Shown: positions 47,344 to 57,382 of the stretch, piece after piece
How the letters are laid out: each line of letters starts with the position of its first letter
Numbering within the stretch: the first letter of the stretch is position 1
Source of the DNA: Celeribacter baekdonensis
GTDB taxonomy: Bacteria > Pseudomonadota > Alphaproteobacteria > Rhodobacterales > Rhodobacteraceae
Length of the DNA stretch: 64,000 nt
Direction of reading: 5' to 3'
NCBI RefSeq assembly: GCF_003047105.1
Contig: NZ_CP028475.1
Coordinates: 1,860,001-1,924,000 of the forward strand
Position numbers and translations under genes: made by a program
The notes under the pieces: generated by a model
What the model was told of the DNA's origin: nothing
Database searches by the model: none
What the model saw: only the letters and a program-made list of their open reading frames with translations

Positions 47344-49644
47344 ATGCCAATGACCTCGGACAGCCGCACGGAGAGCCGCAATACCAGCCTAAGACAGGCG
47401 GCTTTGGACTATCACGAGTTCCCAAAGCCGGGGAAATTGGAAATCCGAGCGACCAAGCCGATGGCCAATGGCCGCGACCTGGCACGCGCCTATAGCCCCG
47501 GCGTGGCCGAAGCCTGCTTGGAAATCAAGGCCGACCCCACCACATCCTCGCGCTACACCTCGCGCGGCAATCTTGTCGCCGTGGTCACCAATGGCACCGC
47601 CGTTCTCGGCCTTGGCAATATCGGCCCCGCCGCTGCAAAGCCGGTGATGGAAGGCAAGGCGGTCCTGTTCAAAAAATTCGCCAACATCGACTGTTTCGAC
47701 ATTGAGCTGGATGAATCTGACCCGGTGAAACTGGCAGAAATCGTCTGCGCCTTGGAGCCGACCTTTGGGGCGATCAACCTCGAAGACATCAAAGCGCCGG
47801 ATTGCTTTATCGTTGAACAACTGTGCCGTGAGAAGATGAACATCCCGGTGTTTCACGATGACCAACATGGCACAGCCATTGTCGTCGGCGCGGCTGCGAC
47901 CAATGCGTTGCGGGTCACTGGCAAAAAATTCGAAGACATCAAAGTGGTTTCAACCGGCGGTGGGGCGGCCGGGATTGCCTGTCTGAATATGCTTTTGAAA
48001 CTTGGGCTTAAGCGTGAAAACGTATGGCTCTGCGACATTGCAGGCCTTGTCTATGAGGGCCGGACCGAAGAGATGACGCCGCAAAAGGCCGCTTTTGCGC
48101 AAAAGACCGATCTGCGCACGCTCGATGATGTGATCGACGGCGCGGACCTGTTCCTTGGTCTCTCCGGTCCCGGCGTGTTGAAGCCCGAAATGGTCGCCAA
48201 AATGGCACGTCAGCCGATTGTGTTTGCGCTGGCCAACCCGACCCCGGAAATCCACCCGGACGAGGTCAAAAAGGTCGCGCCCGACGCGATCATCGCCACC
48301 GGGCGCTCGGATTATCCCAACCAAGTCAACAACGTGCTGTGTTTCCCGTTCATCTTCCGCGGCGCGCTTGATGTGGCGGCGACCGAGATCAACGACGAGA
48401 TGCAAATCGCCTGTATCGAAGGCATCGCAGCGCTGGCCCGCGCCACAACAAGCGCCGAAGCCGCTGCCGCCTACCAAGACGAGCGGATGGAATTTGGCCC
48501 GGAATATTTGATCCCAAAACCGTTCGACCCGCGCCTGATGGGTGTTGTCGCCTCCGCCGTGGCCAAGGCCGCGATGGAAAGCGGCGTGGCGACCAAGCCA
48601 GTGCCGGACATGAAGGTCTATAAAGACGCGCTGGATCATTCGGTGTTCAAATCCGCCCTGATCATGCGGCCGGTCTTTGCCGCAGCGTCGCAGGCCGAAC
48701 GCCGCATCGCCTTTGCCGAGGGCGAAGATGACCGCGTGTTGCGCGCCGCCCAAGCGATGATCGAAGAGACCACCGACAAGCCGATCCTGATCGGTCGCCC
48801 CGAAGTGATCGCCGTGCGCGCCGAGCGGGCCGGTCTGAAAATCCGCCCCGGCGTGGATTTCGAGATCGTGAACCCGGAAAATGACAGCCGCTACAAACAA
48901 TACTGGCAGGCCTATCACAAGTTGATGGAACGCCAAGGCGTGACTCCCGATCTGGCCAAGGCGATCATGCGCACCAACACCACGGCGATTGGGGCCATTA
49001 TGGTGCATCAGGACCACGCAGACAGCATGATCTGCGGCACATTTGGTCAATACCTGTGGCACCTCAACTACATCACACAGATTCTTGGCACCAAGGAGCA
49101 CCAACCTGTCGGCGCGCTCTCTTTGATGATCCTCGAAGACGGGCCGCTGTTCATCGCCGACACCCATGTCCACACGGAGCCGACACCGGAGCAAATCGCC
49201 AAAACGGTCATCGCCACCGCGCGCCACGTCCGCCGCTTTGGGATTGAACCGAACATCGCGCTGTGTTCGCATTCGGAATTTGGCAACCTGCAATGCACGA
49301 CCGGGCGACACATGCGCGAGGCACTTGAAATTCTCGACAGTGAACCGCGTGATTTTATCTATGAGGGCGAAATGCACATCGACAGCGCCCTGACCCCGGA
49401 CCTGCGCGCCCGTAATTTCCCGCACTCACGCCTTGAAGGCCCGGCCAATGCATTGATCTTTGCGATTGCCGATGCGGCCTCTGGCGTACGTAACATTTTG
49501 AAAACCAAGGGCGGCGGGTTGGAAGTGGGTCCGATCCTGATGGGCATGGCCAACCGCGCCCATATTGTGACCCCCTCGATCACCCCGCGCGGCCTTTTGA
49601 ACATGTCCGCCATGGCTGGCACGCCGGTGGCGCATTACGGATAA
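47344..49644 (+). CDS. maeB: NADP-dependent malic enzyme with phosphotransacetylase-like domain
   Basis: Oxidatively decarboxylates malate to pyruvate. 766 residues: the malic enzyme domain ([23 protein letters not shown](P)-binding [20 protein letters not shown]) then a C-terminal phosphotransacetylase-like domain from about residue 440 ([20 protein letters not shown]), which in MaeB proteins is regulatory rather than catalytic. AGGAAGG precedes the first ATG, and an ATG two codons later is possible. A strong terminator follows. Confidence 0.95.
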   Translation: MPMTSDSRTESRNTSLRQAALDYHEFPKPGKLEIRATKPMANGRDLARAYSPGVAEACLEIKADPTTSSRYTSRGNLVAVVTNGTAVLGLGNIGPAAAKPVMEGKAVLFKKFANIDCFDIELDESDPVKLAEIVCALEPTFGAINLEDIKAPDCFIVEQLCREKMNIPVFHDDQHGTAIVVGAAATNALRVTGKKFEDIKVVSTGGGAAGIACLNMLLKLGLKRENVWLCDIAGLVYEGRTEEMTPQKAAFAQKTDLRTLDDVIDGADLFLGLSGPGVLKPEMVAKMARQPIVFALANPTPEIHPDEVKKVAPDAIIATGRSDYPNQVNNVLCFPFIFRGALDVAATEINDEMQIACIEGIAALARATTSAEAAAAYQDERMEFGPEYLIPKPFDPRLMGVVASAVAKAAMESGVATKPVPDMKVYKDALDHSVFKSALIMRPVFAAASQAERRIAFAEGEDDRVLRAAQAMIEETTDKPILIGRPEVIAVRAERAGLKIRPGVDFEIVNPENDSRYKQYWQAYHKLMERQGVTPDLAKAIMRTNTTAIGAIMVHQDHADSMICGTFGQYLWHLNYITQILGTKEHQPVGALSLMILEDGPLFIADTHVHTEPTPEQIAKTVIATARHVRRFGIEPNIALCSHSEFGNLQCTTGRHMREALEILDSEPRDFIYEGEMHIDSALTPDLRARNFPHSRLEGPANALIFAIADAASGVRNILKTKGGGLEVGPILMGMANRAHIVTPSITPRGLLNMSAMAGTPVAHYG

Positions 49645-49687
49645 CGCACCGCAAACGACACGTCACACAATCAGCACCAGTTTTGCA

Positions 49688-49718
49688 AACCGCTCCGATA
49701 TGCTCGGGGCGGTTTTTA
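49688..49718 (+). terminator. Rho-independent terminator of maeB
   Basis: AACCGCTCCGA pairs with TCGGGGCGGTT around TATGC (one G-U), followed by TTTTT. Confidence 0.85.
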
Positions 49719-49744
49719 TTTGCAACAAGCGTAGCCAAATCGAG

Positions 49745-49779
49745 AGTTTGCAAACTACTTTTCTGTAGTAGTTTGCGAA
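49745..49779. promoter_or_regulatory. Candidate PccR/ScfR-type operator of prpE
   Basis: AGTTTGCAAACT at 49745-49756 is a perfect palindrome around TTTGCAAA, with a second TTTGCGAA at 49772-49779, and GCAAACTAC / GTAGTTTGC (49750-49758, 49768-49776) form a 9-bp dyad. I recall PccR of Rhodobacter sphaeroides, a short-chain acyl-CoA regulator of propionyl-CoA assimilation, binding TTTGCAAA-N4-TTTGCAAA. Spacing differs here. Confidence 0.5.
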
Positions 49780-49959
49780 ATTTATGTAAACTTTTTCAAC
49801 AGGGTCTGATAACAACGGCAGCGGAGCGGGCATTGCCCATCTGCCCGAAACGGGCATTGCCCTCGTGCATGGTGCCAGTGACATTCCATCGCAGCAGACC
49901 TGCCTTGCAAGGAATCGCACACAGCGCCATTCACACCATGTCAGCGAGGAGGACGCAAA

Positions 49960-51852
49960 GTGGCATACAAAGATATTTATGATGGCTGGAAAGCAGACCC
50001 TGAGGCCTTTTGGATGCAGGCAGCCGAAGAGGTTCATTGGTACAAGAAGCCATCCAAAGCCCTCTTCGATGAGACCGCGCCGATTTACGAATGGTTCTCG
50101 GACGGGTTGACCAACACCTGTTACAACGCAGTGGACCGCCATGTGGACGCCGGTCGCGGCGATGAAATCGCGATCATGCACGAAAGCCCGATCACCCACG
50201 CCACCAAGGGCATCACCTACAAAGAGCTTCAGGCGCGCGTGTCCTCGCTTGCCGGTGCGCTGAAAATGCGCGGCGTGGAAAAGGGGGATCGCGTCATCAT
50301 TTACATGCCGATGATCCCCGAAGCGCTTGAGGCGATGTTGGCCTGTGCCCGCATTGGCGCGGTGCATTCCGTGGTGTTCGGCGGCTTTGCCGCGCATGAA
50401 TTGGCGGTGCGGATTGACGACTGTACACCCAAAGCGATCATTGCCGCCTCTTGTGGTTTGGAGCCGAACCGAGTGGTCCATTACAAGCCGCTTTTGGACA
50501 AAGCCATTGATATGGCTGAACACAAACCGGAGTTCTGCGTGATCTTCCAGCGCGAACAAGAGGTGGCCAAACTGAACGAGGGTCGCGATTTCTCGTGGCA
50601 CGGCTTCCAATACGGCGTCAAACCCGCCGACTGCGTCCCGGTTGAGGGCAACCACCCGGCCTATATCCTCTATACGTCGGGCACCACGGGTCAGCCCAAA
50701 GGCGTTGTCCGCGCCACAGGTGGGCATCTTGTGGCGCTCAACTGGACGATGAAAAACATCTACAACATCGACGTGGGCGACCGCTTTTGGGCCGCCTCTG
50801 ACGTGGGTTGGGTCGTCGGCCACAGCTATATTTGCTACGGCCCGCTGATCAAAGGCGCGCAAACCATTGTGTTTGAAGGCAAACCCATCGGCACCCCGCA
50901 TGCGGGCGTATTCTGGCGGATCATTCAAAACCAGCGGGTAAAAAGTTTTTTCACCGCACCCACCGCCTTGCGCGCAATCAAACGCGAAGACCCGAATGGC
51001 GACTGGATCAAGCGTTACAAGCTGCATGATCTTCAGGCGATCTTTCTGGCCGGCGAACGCGCCGACCCGGACACAATCAAATGGGCGCAAGAGAAATTCG
51101 GCGTGCCAGTGATTGACCACTGGTGGCAAACCGAAACCGGCTGGGCAATTGCCGCAAACCCGCTTGGGATCGAAGAGCTTCCGGTTAAGATCGGCTCACC
51201 TTCTGTGGCCATGCCGGGTTATGAGATCGAGATTCTCGACGAAGCCGGACATCCGGTCAAAGATGGCGAACTTGGTGCCATCGCGATCAAACTCCCGCTC
51301 CCCCCGGGGACTTTGCAAACCCTGTGGAATGCCGAAGAGCGCTATAAAAAGTCCTATCTCACCACTTTCCCGGGCTATTACGAAACGGGCGATGCCGGGA
51401 TCAAGGACGCAGACGGCTATGTCTACATTATGGCCCGCACCGATGACGTGATCAACGTCGCCGGGCACCGCCTCTCGACCGGCGCAATGGAAGAAGTCCT
51501 GTCCAATCACCCCGATGTCGCGGAATGTGCCGTCATCGGGGTGGCGGATCAGCTCAAAGGCCAGTCACCGCTGGGCTTTTTGTGCCTGAACTCAGGCTGC
51601 ACCAAGGATCACGCCACCATCGTCAAAGAAGTTGTCACGGCAGTGCGCAATGACATTGGCCCAGTGGCCGCATTCAAATTGGCCTGTGTGGTTGATCGTC
51701 TGCCCAAAACTCGGTCAGGCAAGATTCTGCGCGGGACGATGGTCAAGATTGCCGACAACCAACCCTTTAAAATGCCTGCGACCATCGACGATCCGGCCAT
51801 TTTGGACGAGATCAAAGTGGCACTTCAGGGCCTTGGATACGCAAAAGGGTAA
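49960..51852 (+). CDS. prpE: Propionyl-CoA synthetase (acyl-AMP ligase)
   Basis: Activates propionate (and to some extent acetate) to acyl-CoA through an acyl-AMP. 630 residues. ATP loop LYTSGTTGQPKGVVRATGGH; substrate motif DHWWQTETGWAI; adenylate motif FPGYYETGDAG; acetylation/catalytic Lys in LPKTRSGKILRG. GTG start after GAGGAGG. The length and the SGTTGQPKGVV context favour PrpE over AcsA, and the upstream TTTGCAAA sites support propionate control. Confidence 0.88.
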   Translation: MAYKDIYDGWKADPEAFWMQAAEEVHWYKKPSKALFDETAPIYEWFSDGLTNTCYNAVDRHVDAGRGDEIAIMHESPITHATKGITYKELQARVSSLAGALKMRGVEKGDRVIIYMPMIPEALEAMLACARIGAVHSVVFGGFAAHELAVRIDDCTPKAIIAASCGLEPNRVVHYKPLLDKAIDMAEHKPEFCVIFQREQEVAKLNEGRDFSWHGFQYGVKPADCVPVEGNHPAYILYTSGTTGQPKGVVRATGGHLVALNWTMKNIYNIDVGDRFWAASDVGWVVGHSYICYGPLIKGAQTIVFEGKPIGTPHAGVFWRIIQNQRVKSFFTAPTALRAIKREDPNGDWIKRYKLHDLQAIFLAGERADPDTIKWAQEKFGVPVIDHWWQTETGWAIAANPLGIEELPVKIGSPSVAMPGYEIEILDEAGHPVKDGELGAIAIKLPLPPGTLQTLWNAEERYKKSYLTTFPGYYETGDAGIKDADGYVYIMARTDDVINVAGHRLSTGAMEEVLSNHPDVAECAVIGVADQLKGQSPLGFLCLNSGCTKDHATIVKEVVTAVRNDIGPVAAFKLACVVDRLPKTRSGKILRGTMVKIADNQPFKMPATIDDPAILDEIKVALQGLGYAKG

Positions 51853-51992
51853 ATTTTAAGCAAAAAGAGCTGTCCCAATCCCATCCGTTGGTTAACAAAT
51901 TACTAATCGACGGATAAGACACGCAGAAACGCGGCCTCCATCGGGTCGCGTTTTCTGTGTCATAAGTCTGTATCGTATGAGTTCAACTGGGG

Positions 51993-53597
51993 GTGAGTGT
52001 GACTGAGCGCGGCCAAAAAAGCCAAAACCTATTGATCGAAGACGCCGGTCGTATTTCTCTCTTGTCACATGACATTCGGTCGACCTTTGCCGAATTACAA
52101 AGCGGGCTCTCCACGCTCGATCACATCGAGCTGCCCCCACATCTCACAGGCGACGTCCAGCAACTGGTTGCCACGGGGGCGCATTTGGGGCGTCTGCTTG
52201 ATGAGGTGGCAAGCCTTATGTTTCACGATCACAAACAACGTCCCGCCACGCGCCTCATGGTCAACCCGCGCGACATCCTGACAAAACTTGCGCTGAGATG
52301 GCAACGGATCACCACACGGTTTGGCAGCTCACTCCACCTTGAGGGGCTGGAGACCATGCCCACGCGCGCCGATTTGGATATGCTGTCGCTCGAACGCGTC
52401 CTGTCCAACCTTGTGTCCAACGCGCTGCACCATGCCGGGCCGGGGCAGATTTCTCTAAAAGTATCGCGACAGGCCACAGAGAACGGCACTAATATCATTG
52501 TGCGGATTTGCGACACAGGCCCAGGCTTTCCACCGCATGTCTTCACCAGCCACGAAGGTCGCCCCCCCATTCCGATCGGGTCTGGCGAACCCGGCTCCGG
52601 TTATGGGCTATATGTGGCCTGTGATGCGGCGCGCCGACTGGGTGGACGCTTGACGCTTCGCAATCTGCCTGAGGCAGGAGCGGAAGCCTGTTTGATTTTG
52701 CCGATACATGCGGATCAAGGGCTGGATCATTGGGCCGATCAATGGTCAGAAACGGCCCCTCCTCCACAAAAGCCGCTTTACCCTATGCTGCGCTCCTACA
52801 CCGCGCTTTTGGTCGAAGACAGCGACACCCTGCGGCTGACCATGCACCACAACCTTGAAACCCTCGGCCTGACGGTGGTTGATGCCACAGACGGCGCTGA
52901 GGCCCTCGATATCCTCTCCGACCCGGGCACGACAATCGACCTTGTCTTCCTCGACATCGAATTGCCGCTTGTGTCCGGCCCACAGGTTATTGCAGCTCTG
53001 AGAAAGCGCGGAGTAACGCCCCCGCCGGTCATCGCCGTGACCTCGCATGTGTTCGACCTAAATATGCAGGCTATCCGGGCAACCGGCGTCCATGACATTC
53101 TATCAAAACCCTTTCCGTCAAAAACGGCCATCCTTCACGTCACCTGTCGTGCGCTCGGCCTGCCCTTGCCCGTCACAGACCAAGAGCCCGCCCCTCCCGC
53201 ATATCAAACGACGAATGCGCCTCTCGGCCTACATGATCTGACCGCGCGCCTCCCCAAGGCCGTCGCCGAAGACGTCCTCACCCGGCTCTCGGCCGATCTC
53301 ACTCGCTACCTTGGCCTCGGCATATCTGCGGCCAAGAGCATCCCATCACAGGACGCCAAAAACACCCTGCGACTGGCAACACATTCCCTGTCTGGTCTCT
53401 TTGCAACCGCCCATCGCACCAAGGCCCAAAATCTGGCCCGCCATGTGTCAGAACAAGCGGATGTGATGTCGCGTGCAGAAATCATTGCGATTCTGGAGAC
53501 GCTCCGCCAAACTGTCACAGATATTCAAAAATCCATTCACCTACTCACACATAGCGAGACGGACACCAATGTCCCAAAAACCAATTTTGATCGTTGA
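51993..53597 (+). CDS. Hybrid sensor histidine kinase (kinase, receiver and Hpt domains)
   Basis: 534 residues, GTG start, no membrane segment or sensory domain, so probably cytosolic. Histidine box LLSHDIRSTFAE (His26), HATPase with N box LERVLSNLVSNALHHAG, CDTGPGFP and GSGYGLYVA. A receiver follows (about 268-390) with Asp321 in LVFLDIELP and Lys372, then a C-terminal Hpt domain with His464 in LATHSLSGLF. All phosphorelay residues are present. Overlaps the response regulator gene by 29 bases, its evident partner. Confidence 0.85.
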   Translation: MSVTERGQKSQNLLIEDAGRISLLSHDIRSTFAELQSGLSTLDHIELPPHLTGDVQQLVATGAHLGRLLDEVASLMFHDHKQRPATRLMVNPRDILTKLALRWQRITTRFGSSLHLEGLETMPTRADLDMLSLERVLSNLVSNALHHAGPGQISLKVSRQATENGTNIIVRICDTGPGFPPHVFTSHEGRPPIPIGSGEPGSGYGLYVACDAARRLGGRLTLRNLPEAGAEACLILPIHADQGLDHWADQWSETAPPPQKPLYPMLRSYTALLVEDSDTLRLTMHHNLETLGLTVVDATDGAEALDILSDPGTTIDLVFLDIELPLVSGPQVIAALRKRGVTPPPVIAVTSHVFDLNMQAIRATGVHDILSKPFPSKTAILHVTCRALGLPLPVTDQEPAPPAYQTTNAPLGLHDLTARLPKAVAEDVLTRLSADLTRYLGLGISAAKSIPSQDAKNTLRLATHSLSGLFATAHRTKAQNLARHVSEQADVMSRAEIIAILETLRQTVTDIQKSIHLLTHSETDTNVPKTNFDR

Positions 53598-54954
53598 TGA
53601 TGTCGACACACATCTGACCCTATTTACCGCAACACTTGAGGCCGCAGGCTACACCGTCCTTCCCGCACGCAGCCAAGCCGAAGCTCTCGCCTTGATCGAC
53701 ATCACATTGCCAGGGATTGCGCTGGTGGATCTGGTGTTGCCAGATGGCGACGGGATCGCGTTGATCAAACTCCTGAAAGACCGCGATCCGACGATCAAAC
53801 TGATTGCGATCACCGCCTTTGCCTCTGTCGACCGCGCCGTCTCGGCCATGCGCAACGGAGCAGAGGATTTTCTTGTCAAACCCATTGAACCCGATCAACT
53901 TAAAGCCACGATCGCCAATACACTGGCAGGACGCAGTATTGGACAATACGTGCAACCCTATCCCGTCGATGATGTGGAAGCAGAAGGCCACGTAGGCTCT
54001 TCGAGTTTGATGCAGGATATTTATAGCACAATTCGTGCCGTGGCCGGATCAGCGGCCAGCGTGTTCATAACCGGTGAAAACGGCACCGGCAAAGTCAAAG
54101 CCGCCGCCGCCATCCACAACCAGTCAGGGTTTCAAGACGGCGCTTTCGTCAAACTGGATTGCTCCACCGCAGCCCCGGACACGATCGAAGCCGAATTGTT
54201 AGGCCAAATCGGCACGCGCGAGATCCCGGAAAAGATAGGTGCGGCAGAACTGGCCTATGGTGGCACGTTGTTGTTGGATGAAATTTGCACCCTGTCTTTG
54301 CCCATGCAAGCGCGGCTTTTGAACATGTTGCAAAGTGGTATGATCACCCCCATCGGTGCAACCGCCGGCCGACCCGCCGAGTTTCGCTTGATTTGCACCA
54401 GCACGGTCGATCCGCGCGCCGAGGTGCAATCCGGGCGCTTTCGGGCCGATCTGTTTTATCGGCTGAATGTGGTGCCAATCCACCTACCGCCTTTGCGCGC
54501 CCGTGGGCTCGATGTGGTGGAAATTGCCGAGACCGAGCTGGATCGGCTCTGTGCCCGTGAGGGGCGGGAGTTTCGAACCCTTTCAACCGAGGTCAAAGCC
54601 ATCTTTTTGGATCATGCATGGCCGGGAAATATCCGCGAACTGATGAACGTCTTGTGGAATGCCATCGTGTTGCATGACGGCCCGGTGGTCAATGTGACTG
54701 ACCTACCGCCCTATTTACGTGGGGCACAACGGTCGCAAAAACCGTCCCATCTTGGCGGCACATCGCAGGCCCCCGAAAACCCCTTTGCCGGGAAAACCTT
54801 GGCTGAAATCGAACGCAACGCCGTTGAGGCCGCAATTTCGCATGCAGGAGGGTCCATCCCTACGGCGGCTCGTTCGCTTGGCGTATCGCCGTCCACGCTG
54901 TACCGAAAGTTGGAAGGCTGGGGGCGGCCAGTGCGCGGGGGACGCAAATTTTAG
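53569..54954 (+). CDS. NtrC-like response regulator lacking the GAFTGA motif
   Basis: 461 residues. Receiver domain with Asp54 (ALVDLVLPDG) and Lys104. AAA+ domain has Walker A TGENGTGKVK (Lys175), Walker B GGTLLLDEIC (Asp237-Glu238) and arginine-finger region FRADLFYRLN. Where sigma-54 activators carry GAFTGA (about residues 211-228) it reads LLGQIGTREIPEKIGAAEL. A Fis-type helix-turn-helix ends the protein. Such proteins usually act without sigma-54, as NtrC of Rhodobacter capsulatus does. Confidence 0.87.
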   Translation: MSQKPILIVDDVDTHLTLFTATLEAAGYTVLPARSQAEALALIDITLPGIALVDLVLPDGDGIALIKLLKDRDPTIKLIAITAFASVDRAVSAMRNGAEDFLVKPIEPDQLKATIANTLAGRSIGQYVQPYPVDDVEAEGHVGSSSLMQDIYSTIRAVAGSAASVFITGENGTGKVKAAAAIHNQSGFQDGAFVKLDCSTAAPDTIEAELLGQIGTREIPEKIGAAELAYGGTLLLDEICTLSLPMQARLLNMLQSGMITPIGATAGRPAEFRLICTSTVDPRAEVQSGRFRADLFYRLNVVPIHLPPLRARGLDVVEIAETELDRLCAREGREFRTLSTEVKAIFLDHAWPGNIRELMNVLWNAIVLHDGPVVNVTDLPPYLRGAQRSQKPSHLGGTSQAPENPFAGKTLAEIERNAVEAAISHAGGSIPTAARSLGVSPSTLYRKLEGWGRPVRGGRKF

Positions 54955-54968
54955 AATGAGCGCCGCAT

Positions 54969-55727
54969 TTACACGAATTGTTCGCGCAAAAGCCGTTCTT
55001 CCAATCCGTGTCCCGGATCAAACTGAATCCGATGGCGCACGTTTGGTTCTGAGGCAATTTCGACCCAGACCACATTGGCGGAATGGCGGCTGTCGGCATC
55101 GGCCATAACCGGGCGCTTTTGCGGCTCCAACACGTCAAAGCGGACCTTTGCGCTTTTGGGCAACAAGGCCCCGCGCCAGCGACGGGGGCGAAATGCCGCC
55201 ATCGCAGTCAGCGCCAAAACATCCGATCCAATCGGCAAAATCGGCCCGCGTGCGGAATAGTTATAGGCGGTCGACCCGGCAGGCGTCGAGACAAGCACAC
55301 CGTCACAGACCAGTTCGTCCATCCGCACCTTGCCGTCCACCGACACCCGCAGCTTGGCCGCCTGCGGCCCGGCACGCAGCAATGAAACCTCGTTGATCGC
55401 AAGGGCTTTGTGCTCGACCCCATCGGCGTCGGCCGCGACCATGGAGAGCGGATTGATCACCTCTTCCTCGGCGGCCAACAAGCGCTCAACCAGAGAGTCA
55501 TCTTGGAACTCGTTCATCAAAAACCCGACCGTGCCGCAATTCATGCCGTAAACCGGGATGTTGAGATGCATCGTTCCATGCAGGGTCTGGAGCATGAACC
55601 CGTCACCGCCAAGTGCCACAATCACATCCGCCTCCTCCAACGGAACGGAGGCATAACGCGCCTGCAACCGCTCAAGAGCACGCTGCGCGATTTGGGCATC
55701 GCTGGCCGCAAAGGCAATTTTGACCAT
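54969..55727 (-). CDS. nadK: NAD kinase
   Basis: Phosphorylates NAD to NADP. 252 residues. The diagnostic VIVALGGDGFMLQTLHG motif is near residues 34-49, followed by GMNCGTVGFLMNEF, the NEVSLLR segment and GVLVSTPAGSTAYNYSA. No fusion or truncation. Divergent from glyA. Confidence 0.95.
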   Translation of the reverse strand: MVKIAFAASDAQIAQRALERLQARYASVPLEEADVIVALGGDGFMLQTLHGTMHLNIPVYGMNCGTVGFLMNEFQDDSLVERLLAAEEEVINPLSMVAADADGVEHKALAINEVSLLRAGPQAAKLRVSVDGKVRMDELVCDGVLVSTPAGSTAYNYSARGPILPIGSDVLALTAMAAFRPRRWRGALLPKSAKVRFDVLEPQKRPVMADADSRHSANVVWVEIASEPNVRHRIQFDPGHGLEERLLREQFV

Positions 55728-56016
55728 CTGTGGGACTTCTCTTTGTCTGGCGAAGAGGGCGAACCGGCGTGGCCCGTGCCCTTGGTTACCAAAGCCTTAG
55801 TCGGAATTCACGCTTTTTCGCACGACGTCCCTCGCCAGACGGCACGCGACCAAACGCCCCGATCCCGAGACGCGTGGCGCGGATCGGAAACCCCTGCCCT
55901 CTCTGATCGCCCAGATCGCTCATTTCATCATCATTATGCAACGGATGAGGGTTTTCCAAATGTAACAGAATGGCTAAGAAGCCCGCGACACTCCCACGCT
56001 GCCAAGGAGCATGTGC

Positions 56017-57312
56017 ATGACGTCCAATGTCCGCGATTCCGGTTTCTTTACCGAACCCCTGTCCACCCGTGACCCCGAACTGTTTGGTTCAATCACCCAA
56101 GAGCTTGGCCGTCAGCGCCATGAGATCGAATTGATCGCCTCTGAAAACATCGTCTCCGCGGCGGTGATGGAGGCCCAAGGCTCGGTCCTGACCAACAAAT
56201 ATGCCGAAGGCTATCCGGGCCGTCGCTACTATGGCGGGTGCCAATATGTGGACATCGCCGAAAACCTCGCGCGGGATCGCGCGAAACAGTTGTTCGACGT
56301 TAAGTATGTGAACGTACAGCCAAATTCTGGCTCCCAAGCCAACCAGGGTGTGTTCACGGCGCTGCTTGAACCGGGCGACACCATCCTTGGCATGTCCTTG
56401 GACGCCGGTGGTCACCTGACCCACGGGGCCAAGCCGAACCAATCCGGCAAATGGTTCAACGCCATCCAATACGGGGTCCGCAAACAGGACCAGCGCATCG
56501 ACTATGATCAGGTGCAGGAACTGGCCAACGAACACAAACCCAAGATGATCATCGCTGGTGGCTCCGCCATTCCGCGTCAGGTCGATTTCAAGAAAATGCG
56601 TGAGATCGCTGATTCTGTTGGTGCCTATCTGATGGTCGACATGGCGCATTTCGCCGGTCTCGTGGCGGGTGGTCAGCACCCCTCGCCCTTCCCCTATGCC
56701 GATGTCGCGACCACCACGACCCACAAAACCCTGCGCGGTCCGCGCGGTGGCATGATCCTGACCAACGATGTCGAGATCGCCAAAAAAGTGAACTCCGCGA
56801 TTTTCCCAGGCATTCAGGGCGGCCCGTTGATGCATGTCATCGCGGCCAAAGCCGTGGCCTTTGGCGAGGCGCTGCGTCCCGAGTTCAAAGAATACGCCAA
56901 GCAAGTGATCGTGAACGCGCAAGCGCTGGCCGATCAGTTGATGAAAGGCGGCCTTGATATCGTCACCGGGGGCACCGACACCCATGTGTTGCTGGTCGAT
57001 CTGCGCCCCAAAGGTGTGAACGGCAAAATCACCGAGGCCGCTTTGGAGCGCGCGCATATCACCTGCAACAAAAACGGCATCCCGTTTGACCCGGAACCGC
57101 CGATGATCACCTCTGGTGTGCGTCTTGGGACACCTGCGGGCACCACGCGTGGCTTTGGCGAGGCTGAGTTCCGCCAGATCGCGGATTGGATCGTTGAAGT
57201 GGTCGACGGTCTCGCCGCCAATGGCGAAGAGGGCAACGCAGACGTCGAAGCCGCGGTGAAAGCTAAGGTGGAAGCGCTGTGCGAAACATTCCCGCTCTAT
57301 CCGAACCTGTAA
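56017..57312 (+). CDS. glyA: Serine hydroxymethyltransferase
   Basis: PLP enzyme converting serine and THF to glycine and methylene-THF. 431 residues from the ATG at 56017, chosen because AAGGAG lies 7 bases upstream; an ATG at 56011 is possible. [35 protein letters not shown] and the PLP lysine in [17 protein letters not shown] are present. Not in an operon; a terminator follows. Confidence 0.97.
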   Translation: MTSNVRDSGFFTEPLSTRDPELFGSITQELGRQRHEIELIASENIVSAAVMEAQGSVLTNKYAEGYPGRRYYGGCQYVDIAENLARDRAKQLFDVKYVNVQPNSGSQANQGVFTALLEPGDTILGMSLDAGGHLTHGAKPNQSGKWFNAIQYGVRKQDQRIDYDQVQELANEHKPKMIIAGGSAIPRQVDFKKMREIADSVGAYLMVDMAHFAGLVAGGQHPSPFPYADVATTTTHKTLRGPRGGMILTNDVEIAKKVNSAIFPGIQGGPLMHVIAAKAVAFGEALRPEFKEYAKQVIVNAQALADQLMKGGLDIVTGGTDTHVLLVDLRPKGVNGKITEAALERAHITCNKNGIPFDPEPPMITSGVRLGTPAGTTRGFGEAEFRQIADWIVEVVDGLAANGEEGNADVEAAVKAKVEALCETFPLYPNL

Positions 57313-57333
57313 GAGCAATCTAAGTATGATATC

Positions 57334-57357
57334 AAAGGGGCCCCGCCGGGCCCCTTT
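57334..57357 (+). terminator. Rho-independent terminator of glyA
   Basis: AAAGGGGCCC-CGCC-GGGCCCCTTT, followed by a T-rich stretch (CTGTTTGTT), 21 bases past the stop. Confidence 0.75.
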
Positions 57358-57382
57358 CTGTTTGTTGTGTGAGTGATTTCAA

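Larger units (their letters stand above)
49645..49959. other. 315-base intergenic region between maeB and prpE
   Basis: No gene. It contains the maeB terminator and several TTTGCAAA-like sites (49682-49689, 49720-49727 imperfect, 49747-49754, 49772-49779 as TTTGCGAA) upstream of prpE. Confidence 0.7.

Noticed and set aside
47950..49425. A 491-codon minus-strand frame inside maeB
   Set aside because: Antisense shadow of maeB with no family features.
55728..56016. Possible riboswitch upstream of glyA
   Set aside because: I looked for glycine, SAM/SAH and THF-type cores but saw no recognisable conserved structure.
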